Positions 1 through 10,849 are shown, counted from the first letter of the stretch. The stretch: 64,000 nucleotides of DNA from Adiantum capillus-veneris (GCA_014529385.2 CM043944.1:71765384-71829383), one strand, 5' to 3'. Made by a program: numbers and translations. The notes: generated by a model not told the origin, from the sequence alone.

Positions 1-562
1 TGTATCTCGATGTACTAAGACCACATACCCATTCTATCTCATCCAAATTGAAAAAAATGATGCACGAGATTCATATACTTCACAAAATGCTATACACTCG
101 ACACAGATACACACATGCAATCACTGAACATAAAAGACATCTAGACACAATGAAGTACAACTAAATGCTCGCAAACCGTAGTCTACGTCATTCATAGGTT
201 ATCAAAGAGAATTGTAATGAGAATTGAATAAATTCAATTGGCGCCAGGACAAGGTAAAGAGGTTCAAACAAGATTTAATCTAGTGCAAACAATTCCCAAA
301 TAGTATTCTCAAAAAGCATTCAACATCTGAATCAGAATTTCAAATAAGTGGTTCTTCTCGCTGGATCTCCATCTCCCATGTTGGTAAATCAATCTTCAGT
401 TGCTACCTATTGTCTGCGAAAGAGCATCCAAAACATAATTTTGACATATGCTACAGAACCCTAATTTGTTGTTGAAAACCCAATTTTTTTGAAATTGTCA
501 AAATCAAAATCCATTTGTGTCAATGCATAGAGCTGGTTTGCTTTACCAGAACGACAAACAAA
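1..562. other. Unassigned AT-rich sequence, probably interior of element F
   Basis: No gene is recognised. By position this is the interior of the minus-strand LTR element whose 5' LTR lies at 1245-1767, since it follows that element's primer binding site on the minus strand. A short minus-strand reading frame (MDFDFDNFKKIGF...) near 461-512 could be the start of a gag-like product, but it ends quickly and matches nothing I know. Confidence 0.35.
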
Positions 563-570
563 TGATGCTC

Positions 571-1227
571 CAAGGTTGTTTCCGTATGTACGTACGGTAT
601 GGTTCCGTACCGTACCGTACGTCCGTACGATATCCGTACGTACCGTACGATTCTGTACCCCAAAAAAAAAAAAAAAGGCCTCTGCAAAAAAAAACCTCTG
701 AAAAAAAAAAAATTCACCGACGGTGCCTATTCCCCGTGGTCGGATTAGGTGGGCGAGGCCTTTAATAAGTCCACCTATCCTATACTGGTTATTATCACAA
801 AAGAGAATCAGAGAGTAGAACAGAGTCTTTGCACAGTGTCTACACAGAGACCAAGGAAGGATTTGCCGCCACCGATAAGGTTCTTTCTCCCTCCCTCCCT
901 CCCTCCCTCCCTCCCTTTGTGTTTGGAGTCTGCAAGGAGGCACTCTAGAGCCCTGACCTCGAAGTGTGCGTTAATTGTGTTGCAGAGTTATCTAGCGGTT
1001 ACTTAACTTGTGGGGTGATTTTAAGTGTTTTTTGAAAGTTGTGGCTATGTTTAAGTATTGTGCAGTGTTTTTAAACTAGATAGGTTGTATATAAATTTGA
1101 AATTCTTTGTATTTTTAGCTTTTAAAAAATATACTACGAATTTTACGTACCTTATGGCCCAATCCATACGGTACAACGTACAGTACATACCTAACACGTA
1201 CCGAATACTACGTACCTTACAACCTTG
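571..1227. mobile_element. Non-autonomous hAT-type MITE
   Basis: A 657-bp insertion bounded by a perfect 9-bp terminal inverted repeat, CAAGGTTGT, at 571-579 and as its complement ACAACCTTG at 1219-1227. It is flanked by a perfect 8-bp direct repeat, TGATGCTC, at 563-570 and 1228-1235. An 8-bp target duplication with CA-starting short inverted repeats is the signature of the hAT superfamily. Subterminal regions (580-657 and 1140-1215) are packed with CGTAC/GTACGG motifs in both orientations, the usual arrangement of transposase-binding subterminal repeats. No transposase is encoded, so it would be mobilised in trans. Poly-A runs and a CCCT tract at 890-916 lie inside. It sits in the primer binding site of LTR element F and is therefore younger than F. 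Confidence 0.8.
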
Positions 1228-1243
1228 TGATGCTCCGATACCA
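1228..1243 (-). promoter_or_regulatory. Primer binding site of LTR element F
   Basis: On the minus strand this reads TGGTATCGGAGCATCA, close to the initiator-tRNA-Met primer site TGGTATCAGAGC seen in elements A, B and C. It lies one base inside the LTR end. The hAT MITE target duplication overlaps its distal half. Confidence 0.65.
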
Positions 1244-1244
1244 C

Positions 1245-1767
1245 TGTAGTCGTTTAGGGCACCACGTGGCAATTGAAAAGAACACAGCTAGAACAAACTT
1301 TAGCACTTCAACACAACTTGAAATAGAGAGAGAGAATCCACGCGATAGACGCAAAGTGGTGGAGTTCCACTCCCAAATGCATTGGCCCCAAAACCCTGGT
1401 GTCCCTTTGATATTTCTTTTATATTACTGTTGACAAAGGTACAACTACCGGGGAGAGTCGCTTCGCAATCTGCATGTGCTAGATCTCCTAGAGAGCTCCC
1501 CCAAGGCACTTATTTGAAGGACCTAGGCCGTGAAAAGCATAAGATACAAAAGCTAGCGTTGAAAATCACTTTTTCCTATGAGTAGGTTGCCATGCCAACA
1601 TCCTTCAAAACCGCCACGATTTCGGGTCCCTAAAAATCCGTCGCAATTTCTAGGTCTTGAAAGATCCATTGCAATTTCCGAGATTCCATAGTGTGCCATG
1701 TCATCAATTCTTAGGGGCGAGAACTGGTCCTCTTCGATGGACATGCCACATCATCACTTTTGTGATA
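1245..1767 (-). mobile_element. 5' LTR of minus-strand element F
   Basis: Read on the minus strand it starts TATCACAAAAGTGATG, a decayed form of the TGTCACAAAGTGATG start of B/C LTRs. It contains the family-wide block ending in GGGGCCAAT, then a CT-rich stretch and GAAGTGCTAAAG as in the A LTR, and ends in CGACTACA just before the PBS. This marks it as a relative of LTRs A, B, C and G. The matching 3' LTR would lie beyond the left edge of the window. Boundaries are from comparison with the other LTRs; the outer end is less certain. Confidence 0.6.
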
Positions 1768-2555
1768 GTGGTAGTTTCTAGCAATGGACTCTTGGGCAAT
1801 TATCGAAAGCAGATTTTGAAAGTTGCTTTTCTCTAGGCCAAGTGCCTATAAGGAAGAGGCTAGTGTGCCATTGTAAAACAGTTTGTGAGCGCAAGGGTCA
1901 AGTGACCAGAAATATATGTTTACATTAATTTGGAAACTGCAGAACCGGATACAACATGAATTGACTCCCTTTCAACTCTACAACAAGCACAAGATCCTTG
2001 CCCTTGTTCTATGAAAGGAGCTTTTTAGGTGGAGTGTCATGACATTCCTAGGAAGACATCGCACCCCTTCAAGAGGCATGATATAGAAATCCTCGTCCAT
2101 TGAACCGTACGGTACGGGACGTTTAGTACGCGGTGTACAATACGCATACTAGACGTATTTTTGAGAATAAAAAATAAAATACGTCTACTTTTCAAGATAT
2201 GAAACCCTAATAAGGACAAATGAAGCGGGTCATGCACCTCCTCAATGACTCTTCAATGTTTAATCATAGCATACGTAAGCAAGCACCATAAAGCTCTGAA
2301 CACACTTGATCAACTAGCAAAAGACATTAGAATAGAATATGTTTTGAGCAAAAAAACGCTAGAATAGAAAACGCTATGAGACGTACTTTATGTTTCAATT
2401 AGGGGCATCCCATATTCTAAATAAAGTACGAGTATTATAGCTGCTATGGACTAAGTTTGTCTATTAAAGGGGGTAGTGCCACCAAAGTGGCATCCTTCTG
2501 TGGATCCATCTCTTAGTCTTCCCTACAAGGCGTTGCTACAACCTCTAGTGAAATG
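1768..2555. other. No gene seen; second CGTAC-rich patch
   Basis: No coding region is supported. Around 2100-2160 a stretch rich in CGTAC, GTACGG and TACG motifs resembles the subterminal repeats of the hAT MITE at 571-1227. I could not find a terminal inverted repeat or target duplication for it, so it may be a relic. Confidence 0.3.
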
Positions 2556-3228
2556 AAGTTAGCCTTAGCTCCATTGCCAAAGAAAATAAGTCTCTGCTAT
2601 CTCTGACCTTTTCCCATTCTTTACAAGGCTTTGAGGACACATTCTCCTGATGAAGCCCAAGAATGTCATAAATAAGCCTAGCATCAGTCTTAGGTTCATT
2701 CTTTTCCTCTACTTTTACTGTCTATAGCTTTTGACGTTTTCCTCGTCTTTCTCCCTGGATGATATTGTGCATAATTGTGCCATGCCTCTCCACATGAGAA
2801 ATATTTTCTTGCTTGAACCATTCAAGCTTCAGCTTTGCAGACTTTGCAGGCTGCCCAAATTTCCTCTCTAAAAAACCGTTCTTCTTTTTGTGTATCAGAG
2901 AGTTAGCCTTGGCTCCATTGTCAAAGAAAATAAGAGTTTCCACCATCTCTGGCCTTTTCCCATGCTCTGTAGAGCTCTGAAGACACATTCTCCTGATGAA
3001 TCCCATGAATGTCAGAAACAAGCCTAGCATTGATCATAGGTTTCTTTCCTGTCTTCTACTTTTTTTTAGACGTTTCTTCGCTGTCTTCCTACCTAGTAGG
3101 ATGTTGTGCATATTGGTGCCTCGCCTCTCCACATGAACCATCCAAGCTTCTACTTTGCAGACTTTGCTGGCTGTCCAAATTTCCTATCTAGAAAAACCTT
3201 TGTCTTCTTCTTAGTGTATGAGAGAGTG
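2556..3228. repeat. Diverged tandem duplication, unit about 330 bp
   Basis: Two consecutive copies are visible: about 2556-2901 and 2902-3228. Shared landmarks, in order, are AAAGAAAATAAG, CTTTTCCCAT, ACACATTCTCCTGATGAA, AAGCCTAGCAT, CCTCTCCACATGA, CTTTGCAGACTTTGC and CAAATTTCCT. The minus strand of the first copy plus the junction is open for 102 codons (2722-3030) and contains FFDNGAKANSLI. That weakly recalls a retropepsin active site (compare FFDPGATENFI in element A at about 41.8 kb), so a broken retrotransposon origin is possible but not shown. Confidence 0.75.
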
Positions 3229-3697
3229 GGGAGCATATCATCCGCTATTTCCTACTTATTGTCAGGTGAGAGGATGCTTCAACTGCTTATGCTGGGAGGG
3301 ATTTCGACCACTTTTGAGAGTCATGTTCCTGGATCAGAGATTTTAGGCTCCTGTATTAATGCATTTCGTATCTTTACAAAACTTTGGTGAAACCTTACAA
3401 GAGATTCTTATTCAATGAGAGCATAGATGGATCAATGGATTTTTGTGGAGGGACTGGCATGCTCTATCAATTTGTTGGTGTTTCTTTGAATATCAAAATC
3501 ATTTTAGGCCATCCTTTATTCATTTATGTTATAGCCAAGTGTATCACACCTATGGTGGTTGTAACCTTTTCATTAGGTCAATTTAGTACATTTAGTTTCT
3601 CTCTCAAGAACACGTGTGTGCATGCATGCACTTACACTCGCACGGGGAGGTGCAAGGTGAAGAGAGCGAATTTGATAATTCTTGTTCTCTGTTTCAG

Positions 3698-4422
3698 GAC
3701 AATCTAATGAAGGTAGTAGCATGGAACAAAGGCGGATCGTAAGACGATCGTATGCGAGGCTCACCGTTGCAGAGGCAACATCAGAAACTGATCTTGTCGG
3801 TCTGTGGATGGGAGTTTACGGTCCACATGGTGCTGAAATTATTCATGTTACACGAAGAGACGAGGAGGGGATCTTTGGAACCAAAGTGTTAGGTGTGATA
3901 ATTTGAGCTATGTTGGCTGGACCTTTATTATTTTGTAGAGGGAGGGGCACACTCAAAGAATAGAAGACTTGCCTGTTGTATCATGTTGCAATCTTGTGCT
4001 TTCATTATTGTTAATGTAGGTGATCCGAATGTGCCTTGTGGCGAGGTTTCCTTTCGAGCGAACACGTATTTTGAGACGTGCGAAGTGCCTGTCGAGTTGC
4101 AGCAGATAGTTGATCTACAAATGAGGAGCAGCTCTGAGCCTTTTCATATTGTGAAGATGTGAGCAACTTTACTTAAAATTTGTTTGAACAATTTTTCAAC
4201 ACTCAATGCGCCCGCTGCATGCATCTCTGCAGGTATGAAGGCTATGGACGAATAGCAGGTCATAATTTCCGAAATCCACTGTGGGTGCCTGGCCATCTAC
4301 TTGTGAGCAGTAGCAATCAAATAGCTTTTCTTTGGGAGGATGTAAACTTTGTGGTCCCTTTTGAGAAGCTTTGCTTGGAAGATTTGTACCAATCTCAAAA
4401 GCACTCGGGTTTGATTCTCTAG
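3698..4422 (+). CDS. F-box/EXECUTER-like protein, last three exons
   Basis: Three exons join in frame with canonical splice sites. Exon 3698-3892 follows acceptor TTTCAG and ends at donor GTGTGA. Exon 4020-4158 follows TAATGTAG and ends at donor GTGAGC. Exon 4233-4422 follows CTCTGCAG and ends at a TAG. The product contains GLWMGVYGPHGAEI, then a TKVLGDPNVPCGEVSF stretch across the first junction, then YEGYGRIAGHNFRNPLWVPG and a FLWED...VPFEKL tail. This order (GxWxGxYGPHG, GDPNVPxGEVxF, GxGRxAxxxFRNPxWVPG) is the C-terminal domain shared by plant F-box proteins of the At3g12350/At5g39450 type and by the chloroplast EXECUTER proteins. The F-box type is favoured because the GDPNVPxGE form and short spacing fit it better. 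Upstream exons with the N-terminus or F-box were not identified; 3230-3697 may hold more of the gene. Splice sites and reading frame look intact. The assignment within the family is from memory of motifs. Confidence 0.65.
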
Positions 4423-4604
4423 TTGCAAGGGTGGGTTTCTTTTCCGTAGTTGGAGTCCAGATGAAACAAGGTCTTTTGACTCTTTAGATGTGCAGTATCT
4501 GCGTCTGGGTGATTGTATAGTAAATGTCACTTAGAGCAAACAATGTATATAATGGTTTCTGCTGCATATATTCAGAGGGTCTTTTGGGAGTGTTAGAGTT
4601 GGAG

Positions 4605-4956
4605 CTTTTTGTGGAGTGGGTTTTGACCTGCCTAGCCTAGGCCAGTCATTTCACTACTTTTCCCCAAAATCTCTCTTGGGATAGTTTCCCACGACGTTAA
4701 AAATTCTCTTCTTCTCTCTCTCTCTCTCACCTTTTTTGTGGAGTGGGTCTTTGGCCCACACAGCCAAGGCCTATGCAATGCGTCTCAATAGGCAGTTTGC
4801 TTCTCTCTTTCTTCTTGTCCCCCAAAGGTCTCTGTTTCTTCCTTTCCCTAAAAGGTCGGTCTCTCTCCTCCTTGAATAACAGATCTTGAGTTCAACTCTC
4901 ATCGGATAGATCTTTGAGGTCTCTTGGGATAGTTTCCTATGACGTTACAATTCTCT

Positions 4957-4993
<37 letters not shown>
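4605..4993 (+). repeat. Two tandem SINE-like units with CT-rich tails
   Basis: Units at about 4605-4729 and 4730-4993 share a head (CTTTTTGTGGAGTGGGT) and a tail (TCTCTTGGGATAGTTTCC, then GACGTTA and TTCTCTTCTTCTC followed by (CT)n). The second unit also contains GATCTTGAGTTCAACTCTCA, which resembles a tRNA-type B box, so a tRNA-derived SINE is possible. The first unit looks internally deleted. No target duplication was found. Confidence 0.45.
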
Positions 4994-5007
<14 letters not shown>

Positions 5008-5022
5008 TCACACGCGCGCGCG
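4957..5022. repeat. Compound microsatellite (CT)n(CA)n(CG)n
   Basis: About 35 bases of CT repeat pass into CA and then CGCGCG. It marks the 3' end of the second SINE-like unit. Confidence 0.9.
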
Positions 5023-5574
5023 TCCCTCCCTCCCTCCTAGGCAACACTTAGCAGGCTGTTGTTTCTCATTAGAATTGCAAGCAAGCATTGTGTCACATGA
5101 ATGTTTAGCTAATGCTCATTACATCAGCTGAACATTCCTCTCATTAAGCTGCATCAAATTGGATCGTGGTGATATGGTAAAGGGACCATATTAGAGACGA
5201 CCAAATTCGGCACAAAATTCCCAAGCCTATAAACAACCACCCTACACATGAGGTACTCATCGCAAAAACTGTCATGGCGAACAACCCAGGAACGGTAGAG
5301 CATGATGGCATTTTTTTGCACTTTCGTGCAATAAAAATAGGTACCTTACATAAAGCAAGGTGGAGGGGTATTTAGAACACTCCATTAGATGAGTAGGATT
5401 TCACGTCAGCTCTTGTAAACCACACTACCGGAGCACGTTGTTGTGCCAAAACTAGAGCTTTCTAATATATAAATTTAGGGGGTAGGACGGGTCCTAAAGA
5501 GGGGCCCATCTTTTTGTTGGTACACTTATCCTACCTAGTTCTACACTCAATATTGGGCCCTAACAAGCTGTACG
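5023..5574. other. No gene seen
   Basis: Unique-looking AT-rich sequence with no open frame or repeat I can support. Confidence 0.5.
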
Positions 5575-5945
5575 CTCACTATTAGGCATTGATGAAGTGG
5601 GTGGGGTTTTCATAGTATGTGGTTAATATTGTGCATGGTGAATTCATCATTATACTAATAACTTGCAATTTCGTTATAGGTGAATTTTGACTTTACCTAG
5701 ATTCATCCATGTATCTGTTCAAGTTGTATTAGCAAACACACACCTTTCACTATCAAGCATCAATGACGTGAGTGGGGATTTCATAGTATGTAGTCAGCAT
5801 TGTGAATGGTGGATTCATTGTTATACTAACATGAGTCCATAACTTGCAATTTTACTATAGGTGAATTTTGACGTTGCCTAGATTCATCCATGTATTTGTT
5901 CAAGTTGTATTAGCGAACATATGTTGTACCTTTCACAATGTGAAG
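5575..5945. repeat. Tandem duplication, unit about 175-190 bp
   Basis: Two diverged copies at about 5575-5750 and 5751-5945. Each contains TTTCATAGTATGT, a TTGTGxATGGTG segment, TTATACTAA, AACTTGCAATTT, AGGTGAATTTTGAC and AGATTCATCCATGTAT, then TTCAAGTTGTATTAGC. The second copy carries about 10 extra bases (CATGAGTCC). Confidence 0.8.
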
Positions 5946-6589
5946 TTTTTGTCCAAGTTATGACTAGTTTGATGTGCACTATGGTGAGTAGATATGTGTG
6001 AATCTCACGGTTGAGTGTACATAATGAATGAGAACAGAGACTTCCATTGATTCATCATTAAATGACTACAAAAATTGCCGCTTATATAGGAGAGAGAGAG
6101 AGAGAGAGAGAGAGAAGGTTCCCATTAATGTTACACATTGTAAAGTTGGGCTATTGTTCTCAAAGGACTCGTGGGCCACAAGTGGATGACTCCATGAGCA
6201 TATAAGGCATGTTTGAGCAAGGTCTATGACCATATGATATGTTTGCATGTTCATGCCATAAAGGCATACATGACATAAATGACCAAGAGGAAGTACACAT
6301 AGACTAGGCATAAGGTAAGGCTCATACCCAAGGACACGCCCCTTATTCCTTTTCTTAAAACACTCACAACAATAGAATTCTCCCGTCCCATCCCTCAAAA
6401 CAAAAAGAAAAAAACAAACCCAACCCCTCTCTTTTCTGAACAATTTCAAGCTTCCCAAACAAGGTGTAGGATACAATATGTTAAGCTAACATATCAAAGC
6501 TTACCTAACATTTTGCTGAGACCCAAACAACAAAGTAAGAAGAACATGAGCTTAAGTATATCCTTTCAAATTTATGCACAAAATTTGTT
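5946..6589 (-). other. Possible minus-strand LTR or promoter-like stretch
   Basis: No coding function is assigned. On the minus strand a TATA-like CCTATATAAGCGG (near 6085-6097) lies just beyond a (GA)n tract at 6091-6115 and is followed by a short-leader-like sequence. This would fit a copia-type 3' LTR downstream of the gag relic at 6590-7080. Ends and a partner LTR are not visible. Confidence 0.25.
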
Positions 6590-7080
6590 CTTCTATCTTG
6601 CCCTTGTGCTTGTCTTTACCTTGGTCCTTGCTTTGGTTCTTTTCCTTGAAGTAGAACATGTGACATTGGTTTTGCCCAAAGGGGATACATGGTTTTCTTG
6701 AGTTACATTCTTTGGATAGTACTTTGCTCTTGGAGGTGACTCAGTATGCTTTGTCCTTTGATAGTTCATGCTTTGGTGCTCCAACATTCTTTCCTCCTCT
6801 TGCAAAGAGGTGATGACGTCCTCCAATGTGGGAAGTGGGTCTTTCTCCTTCAAGAAATGACAATTTGATTGTATGTAATGGCAATAAATCATGTGGGACT
6901 GCCACCTTATCCTCTTCATTAACCTGGGCTTCAAAGCAAGCAAGTTAACTAGACAAGCTTTTTAGTTTATCATGCTAGATAGCTCCTTTCCTTCTTTTAA
7001 AGGCCATACAATTTCATTTCTATCTTTTGCTCCAAAAATTCTCTCAAAGGTATGCCAATCTTGAAGGGATGGTGTGTAGT
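6590..7080 (-). pseudogene. Ty1/copia gag fragment
   Basis: A minus-strand frame at 6593-6943 encodes HFLKEKDPLPTLEDVITSLQ followed by EEERMLEHQ. This matches the conserved PLPTLEDVIxxLxxEE segment of plant copia Gag (UBN2/retrotran_gag family). Upstream, in another frame, AKDRNEIV near 6990-7030 fits the region before it. A basic, Arg/Lys-Thr-rich stretch follows where a zinc knuckle is expected, but no CCHC is seen. Frames are broken, so it is a relic. Confidence 0.5.
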
Positions 7081-8049
7081 CTATTTTTTGTATGGAGATT
7101 TCATCAAGGGCATTGACAGTTATACCTAGGCTTGTTCATCTTTGATTTGGTTTTGATATGTGGATATCCTAGTGGGTACATTCTTCCCTTTGTCTACAAG
7201 TTTTAGTAAGCCCCAAAGGATTAACTTTTTGTTCATTAAGTAGCATTTCACCTTGGTTTGCCATGCATGGAAACCTTATCGATCAAACATATGTAGGCTC
7301 TCTTTGCTCACATGTGTGAGAAGCTCTCTTGTGAGTGTCTAATCCCTTTATAATATGAGAATCAATGTCTTTTTCAAAACGATTAAAGAAGACATCTCAA
7401 AATTAAATTTGATTATTAATGACTCATGGATTGAAGGGCTAATGTGATTTAGAAAGGGTTACTAGTAGTTGTAAAATTGTACATGTAAAGCCTCTAAATT
7501 GGCCAACTTGATTCTCACTATGTAGTGCTCCAATTAGGATGAAAATGCAAATGAGTGATGGTCCCCCGCTTGGGATGACCTGGGGGTTATACGGAATTGG
7601 AAAATATCTAACTACAATAAAATAAGCACTATATGTTTCATGTACAATTTGATTTGCATGTACAAAGTAGATGGAATTTTTTTTGTCATTGGATTTTAGT
7701 AAGATTTGTATGATGTTGTAAATAGAGAAGAGACCTTGTTATTTGATTTTCTATGTATTGTGCAATTTAGTTTGCATTTATGTATTAGATTAGTATTTGA
7801 TTCTTAAATATTTCTCTTTGTATGAAGAAAGAGGTATGCACTTATCCTATCTTGTTCTATTTTATTATTAATTAATGAGTTGTTGCTTCGATTTTTTATA
7901 CCAAAGGGTTATGATTCTCTATAATATTTATCAAGTTTATATTTTAGCTTGTGAGATAGAAGTATAGTTTTGATAGATATCAAAGGATATGATTTTGATG
8001 ACAAGATTATGATCTAATGATTTGTCTTAATTCTCTCCTAATTGCATAT
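7081..8049. other. No gene seen
   Basis: AT-rich sequence without a supported gene or repeat. It lies between two copia relics and could be their decayed non-coding parts. Confidence 0.4.
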
Positions 8050-8074
8050 ATCAAAGGTTGTAGGTTTGCATATA

Positions 8075-8625
8075 AAATGAGAATGACCAAAGAACCATCA
8101 CTAAGTTTCCATGTATATAAGTGATGTTCTTAACTCCTTTTAAATCCATGGGATTGCATGAAAGCATCAAACCTTTGGTACCACTGCCTTGAGCCCTGCT
8201 TTAAGTCATAAAGTGCTTTTATGAGTTTTTATATAAGCTCCTCCATGGTAGGTTGTTCAAAACCTTTAGGTTGCATTATGTGAACAATCTTTTCAAGATC
8301 CCTACGAAGAAAAGTTGTCTTCACATCCATTTGGACAAGCTCCATCTCCTCAATTGCTATTAATCCAAGCATTGTGCATAGTGTAGTCATCTTAACGACA
8401 AGTGAGAAGAATTCATCAAAATCAACTCCCTTCTACAATTTGATTCTCTTAGAAACCAATCTAACCTCGCACTTAGGTTTATTATGTATAAAATTCTTCT
8501 TGTAAACCCATTTTCAAGGTAAGGCCTACTTGCCTTTCGGCAATTGAACCAAGTCCCATGTCTCATTATTGAAAATCGACTTATACTCTGATCGCATGGC
8601 CTGCTCCTTGTCATCCATTTACATG
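8075..8625 (-). pseudogene. Copia reverse transcriptase, degenerate
   Basis: Translating the minus strand across frames gives NCRKASRPYLENGF and KCEVRLVSKRI (compare KARLVAKGF), then VDFDEFFSLVVK (compare YxETFSPVVK). These are followed by MELVQMDVKTTFLRRDLEK (compare QMDVKTAFLNGDLEE), MQPKGFEQP, a KALYDLKQGSRQWYQRFD segment and LVILILYA. This is the N-terminal and palm part of copia RT. It ends where YVDD should be. Several frameshifts and stops are present. Confidence 0.75.
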
Positions 8626-8899
8626 GATTCCTTATAACAAGATGGCTCACCGAAATCAATCAACATGACATAGTCCAACCCTACCTGAGATCGCTTAGGT
8701 GGATGTGAGGATCTACTAGATCGTCGCAAAAACTTGACTACTACTCGATGCCCTATCAATTTCAGCGCTACTAGTAGAAGATGCATCGATAGTCTTCTGA
8801 GTTTTCACAGATTCCAAGGTGTTGTCCTCAAATTTTCTATACTCAAACCTCTTTGATAGGCTCTTTATACTCTTTGACTTGTTGAAGATAGCACATGAA

Positions 8900-9260
8900 T
8901 CGTGAATCACTTTACGAGATTCTAGGTGCCAGAGGCAATATCCTCTCTCTCCATCTACAGCATAACCGATAAAGATACACTTATGTGACTTTGGATCAAA
9001 CTTTTCTGGAGCTCTTTGATCACATGTGTATATATTTCACTTTCAAAGACACGCAAATGATCATAATGCGGCTTCTTACCATACCACATCTCCTCTAGGA
9101 TTTGATAATTCAATGGCGCACTAGGCAACATGCTAATGATGTGTATTGCTTTCAATATTGCCTCTTTCTAAAAACCTTGAGGTAGATTCGTCAAAGAAAG
9201 CATGGTTGTGATTCGCTCTTGAATTGTTTGATTAATCCTTTCTGCAACTTGACTTTGATT
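8900..9260 (-). pseudogene. Copia integrase C-terminal part, degenerate
   Basis: Minus-strand frames give QSQVAERINQTIQERITTML (compare NGVAERMNRTLxERxRxML), then LKAIHIISMLPSAPLNYQ, EEMWYGKKPHYDHLRVFE and a degenerate IFLGY-like end. This is the conserved integrase end with the PxxWxGxKPxxxHLRVFG motif. It lies between the protease and RT relics, as expected for copia. Confidence 0.75.
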
Positions 9261-10079
9261 AGTTGTTTAAGGTGCAGTAAGCTACTTCTTAATACTTCTC
9301 TTACTACAAAAATTCTCAAACTCCTTGATGTGTACTCTCCCCATAATCAATCTTCAAGCTTTTGATCGTCTTGCCAAATTGGTTCTCTACCAATGCTAAG
9401 AATTTGTGAAAAGTAGAGAAGATTTAATACTTATGACACAAAGGATAAACCTCCACCTTCCTAGTGGAAGTTGTAAGTTAGTACTGGACCGCAAATAGCT
9501 AACTCTCTCTAGAGACTAACTTGGTTAGCATAGGATCGCAAATGTCGCTATGAACAATTTCAAGTGGCTGCAAATGCTTCATATTCAATGGCGATGAGGT
9601 ATTCCTAGGTTTTTACCATACAATGCTCACACATAGAAAAGTATGAATAACTTAACATAGGGAAGTAACCAAAATCTGCTAAGTTTTTAATTCCCTTTTG
9701 GCTCATATGGGCTAGCCAGGTACGTCACAACTCAGTAGATGACAACTCGGCTATGGATAAATAATCCTTTTTTACATATGAGATGAACATCCAATAAAGT
9801 GTTCCATACTTCTAATCTTTGAAAGTCACAAGATTTTCCTTCCTGCTCGAACATGAACCATTTTCAAATGTGGTCATGTAATCCAAGTCTTCAAGTTGAT
9901 CAGTAGATATTAAACTCTTTGCTAATTTGGGACATGTCTGGCATTCTTGACTATGAATTCCGTGCCATTATGTAATAGTAGCTTGATGTCTCCAACACCC
10001 TACCTCAAGATCATATGAATCACTTAGATTCACTTCACCACGAGCATGTGCATAGATAAAGAACGATTCTATGAGGTGT

Positions 10080-10385
10080 CACATGGAAACTAGGTCCAAA
10101 ATCTATGACCCAATTGTGATCAAAGCGAGCTAGCATCTTGTGTGCAATAAGAGCATGTGTACTAAGATCTACTATAGAGAATAGAACATATGAGGAAGCT
10201 GGACCTCAAGCACATCTAAAATCTCAAGCGAATTTAGCACACTAAGTTCCTCAATCTTAGCTTTTGCCCTTTCCATCATTGTCAAATTTCTTGCTATTTT
10301 GAGACTTTTTCTTGTTTTTTTGCTATGCATGACAATCTTTCTTTAAATACCCTTTCTTGTGGAAATGATAGCACTCAACATCAAG
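10080..10385 (-). pseudogene. Copia Gag zinc knuckle and protease, degenerate
   Basis: The minus strand gives CYHFHKKGYLKKDCHA (a decayed CCHC knuckle, compare CxxCxKxGHxKxDC). About 60 codons on it gives NWVIDFGPSFHVTPHR, matching the copia protease WxxDSGASxHMTP with S to F and A to P changes at the active site. Stops lie between and around them. Confidence 0.7.
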
Positions 10386-10612
10386 CAAATAACCTTTAGA
10401 TTTTCAACAAGAATTCTCACAATCTTTTTCTTTTGGCACATTTATGAGTGTGACCGCTCTATCCTTTGTTACTAGTAATATACACTTCTCAATCCAAATG
10501 TCGATATAAAGCTTTTGATATGAAGCTCGAAGAATCCATTCTCAAACTCTTGGGTCCGATCCTCATCGAGAGTGCGACGATGGCCGTGATGTTTAGGCTC
10601 CCTTGCCAAAGC

Positions 10613-10849
10613 CTAGTCGTAGGCGTAGGGGCACACTCGATGAAGTGTGGGGCCGGTCCGTGTAGGGGCCACACTAGTACTAGGTGTAGGGTCGATCGTA
10701 GTAGGTCTAGAGGAACCTGTTATCCAAAGGTTCTGTGCCGTCGCAATCTGCTTTGGTGTGAACTGTGTCAAAAAGGAGCCCATCTGCTCGGGTGACATGC
10801 CGGTTAGAGTGACAAGAAAACTAAAACTAGAAGAGTGTATCATTGTCAT
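10613..10849 (-). CDS. Hypothetical 78-codon ORF
   Basis: An open frame encodes SPEQMGSFLTQFTPKQIAT followed by a Thr/Pro-rich tail. I do not recognise it. It could be a downstream exon of the CACTA transposase gene or part of a gag. The opposite strand is also open here, so coding status is doubtful. Confidence 0.25.
   Translation of the reverse strand: MTMIHSSSFSFLVTLTGMSPEQMGSFLTQFTPKQIATAQNLWITGSSRPTTIDPTPSTSVAPTRTGPTLHRVCPYAYD

Larger units (their letters stand above)
8050..10420 (-). mobile_element. Decayed Ty1/copia retrotransposon
   Basis: Remnants in copia order on the minus strand: Gag zinc knuckle and protease (10.4-10.1 kb), GAG-pre-integrase region, integrase (9.26-8.9 kb), then reverse transcriptase (8.63-8.05 kb). 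Gag-protease-integrase-RT order is diagnostic of Ty1/copia as opposed to Ty3/gypsy. All frames are interrupted by many stops, so the copy is old. LTRs were not recognised, and RNase H appears lost because similarity stops near the RT YVDD position. Confidence 0.75.

Noticed and set aside
461-943. A 160-codon minus-strand frame
   Set aside because: It runs across the end of the hAT MITE and through CGTAC and poly-A repeats, so most of it is repeat translation.
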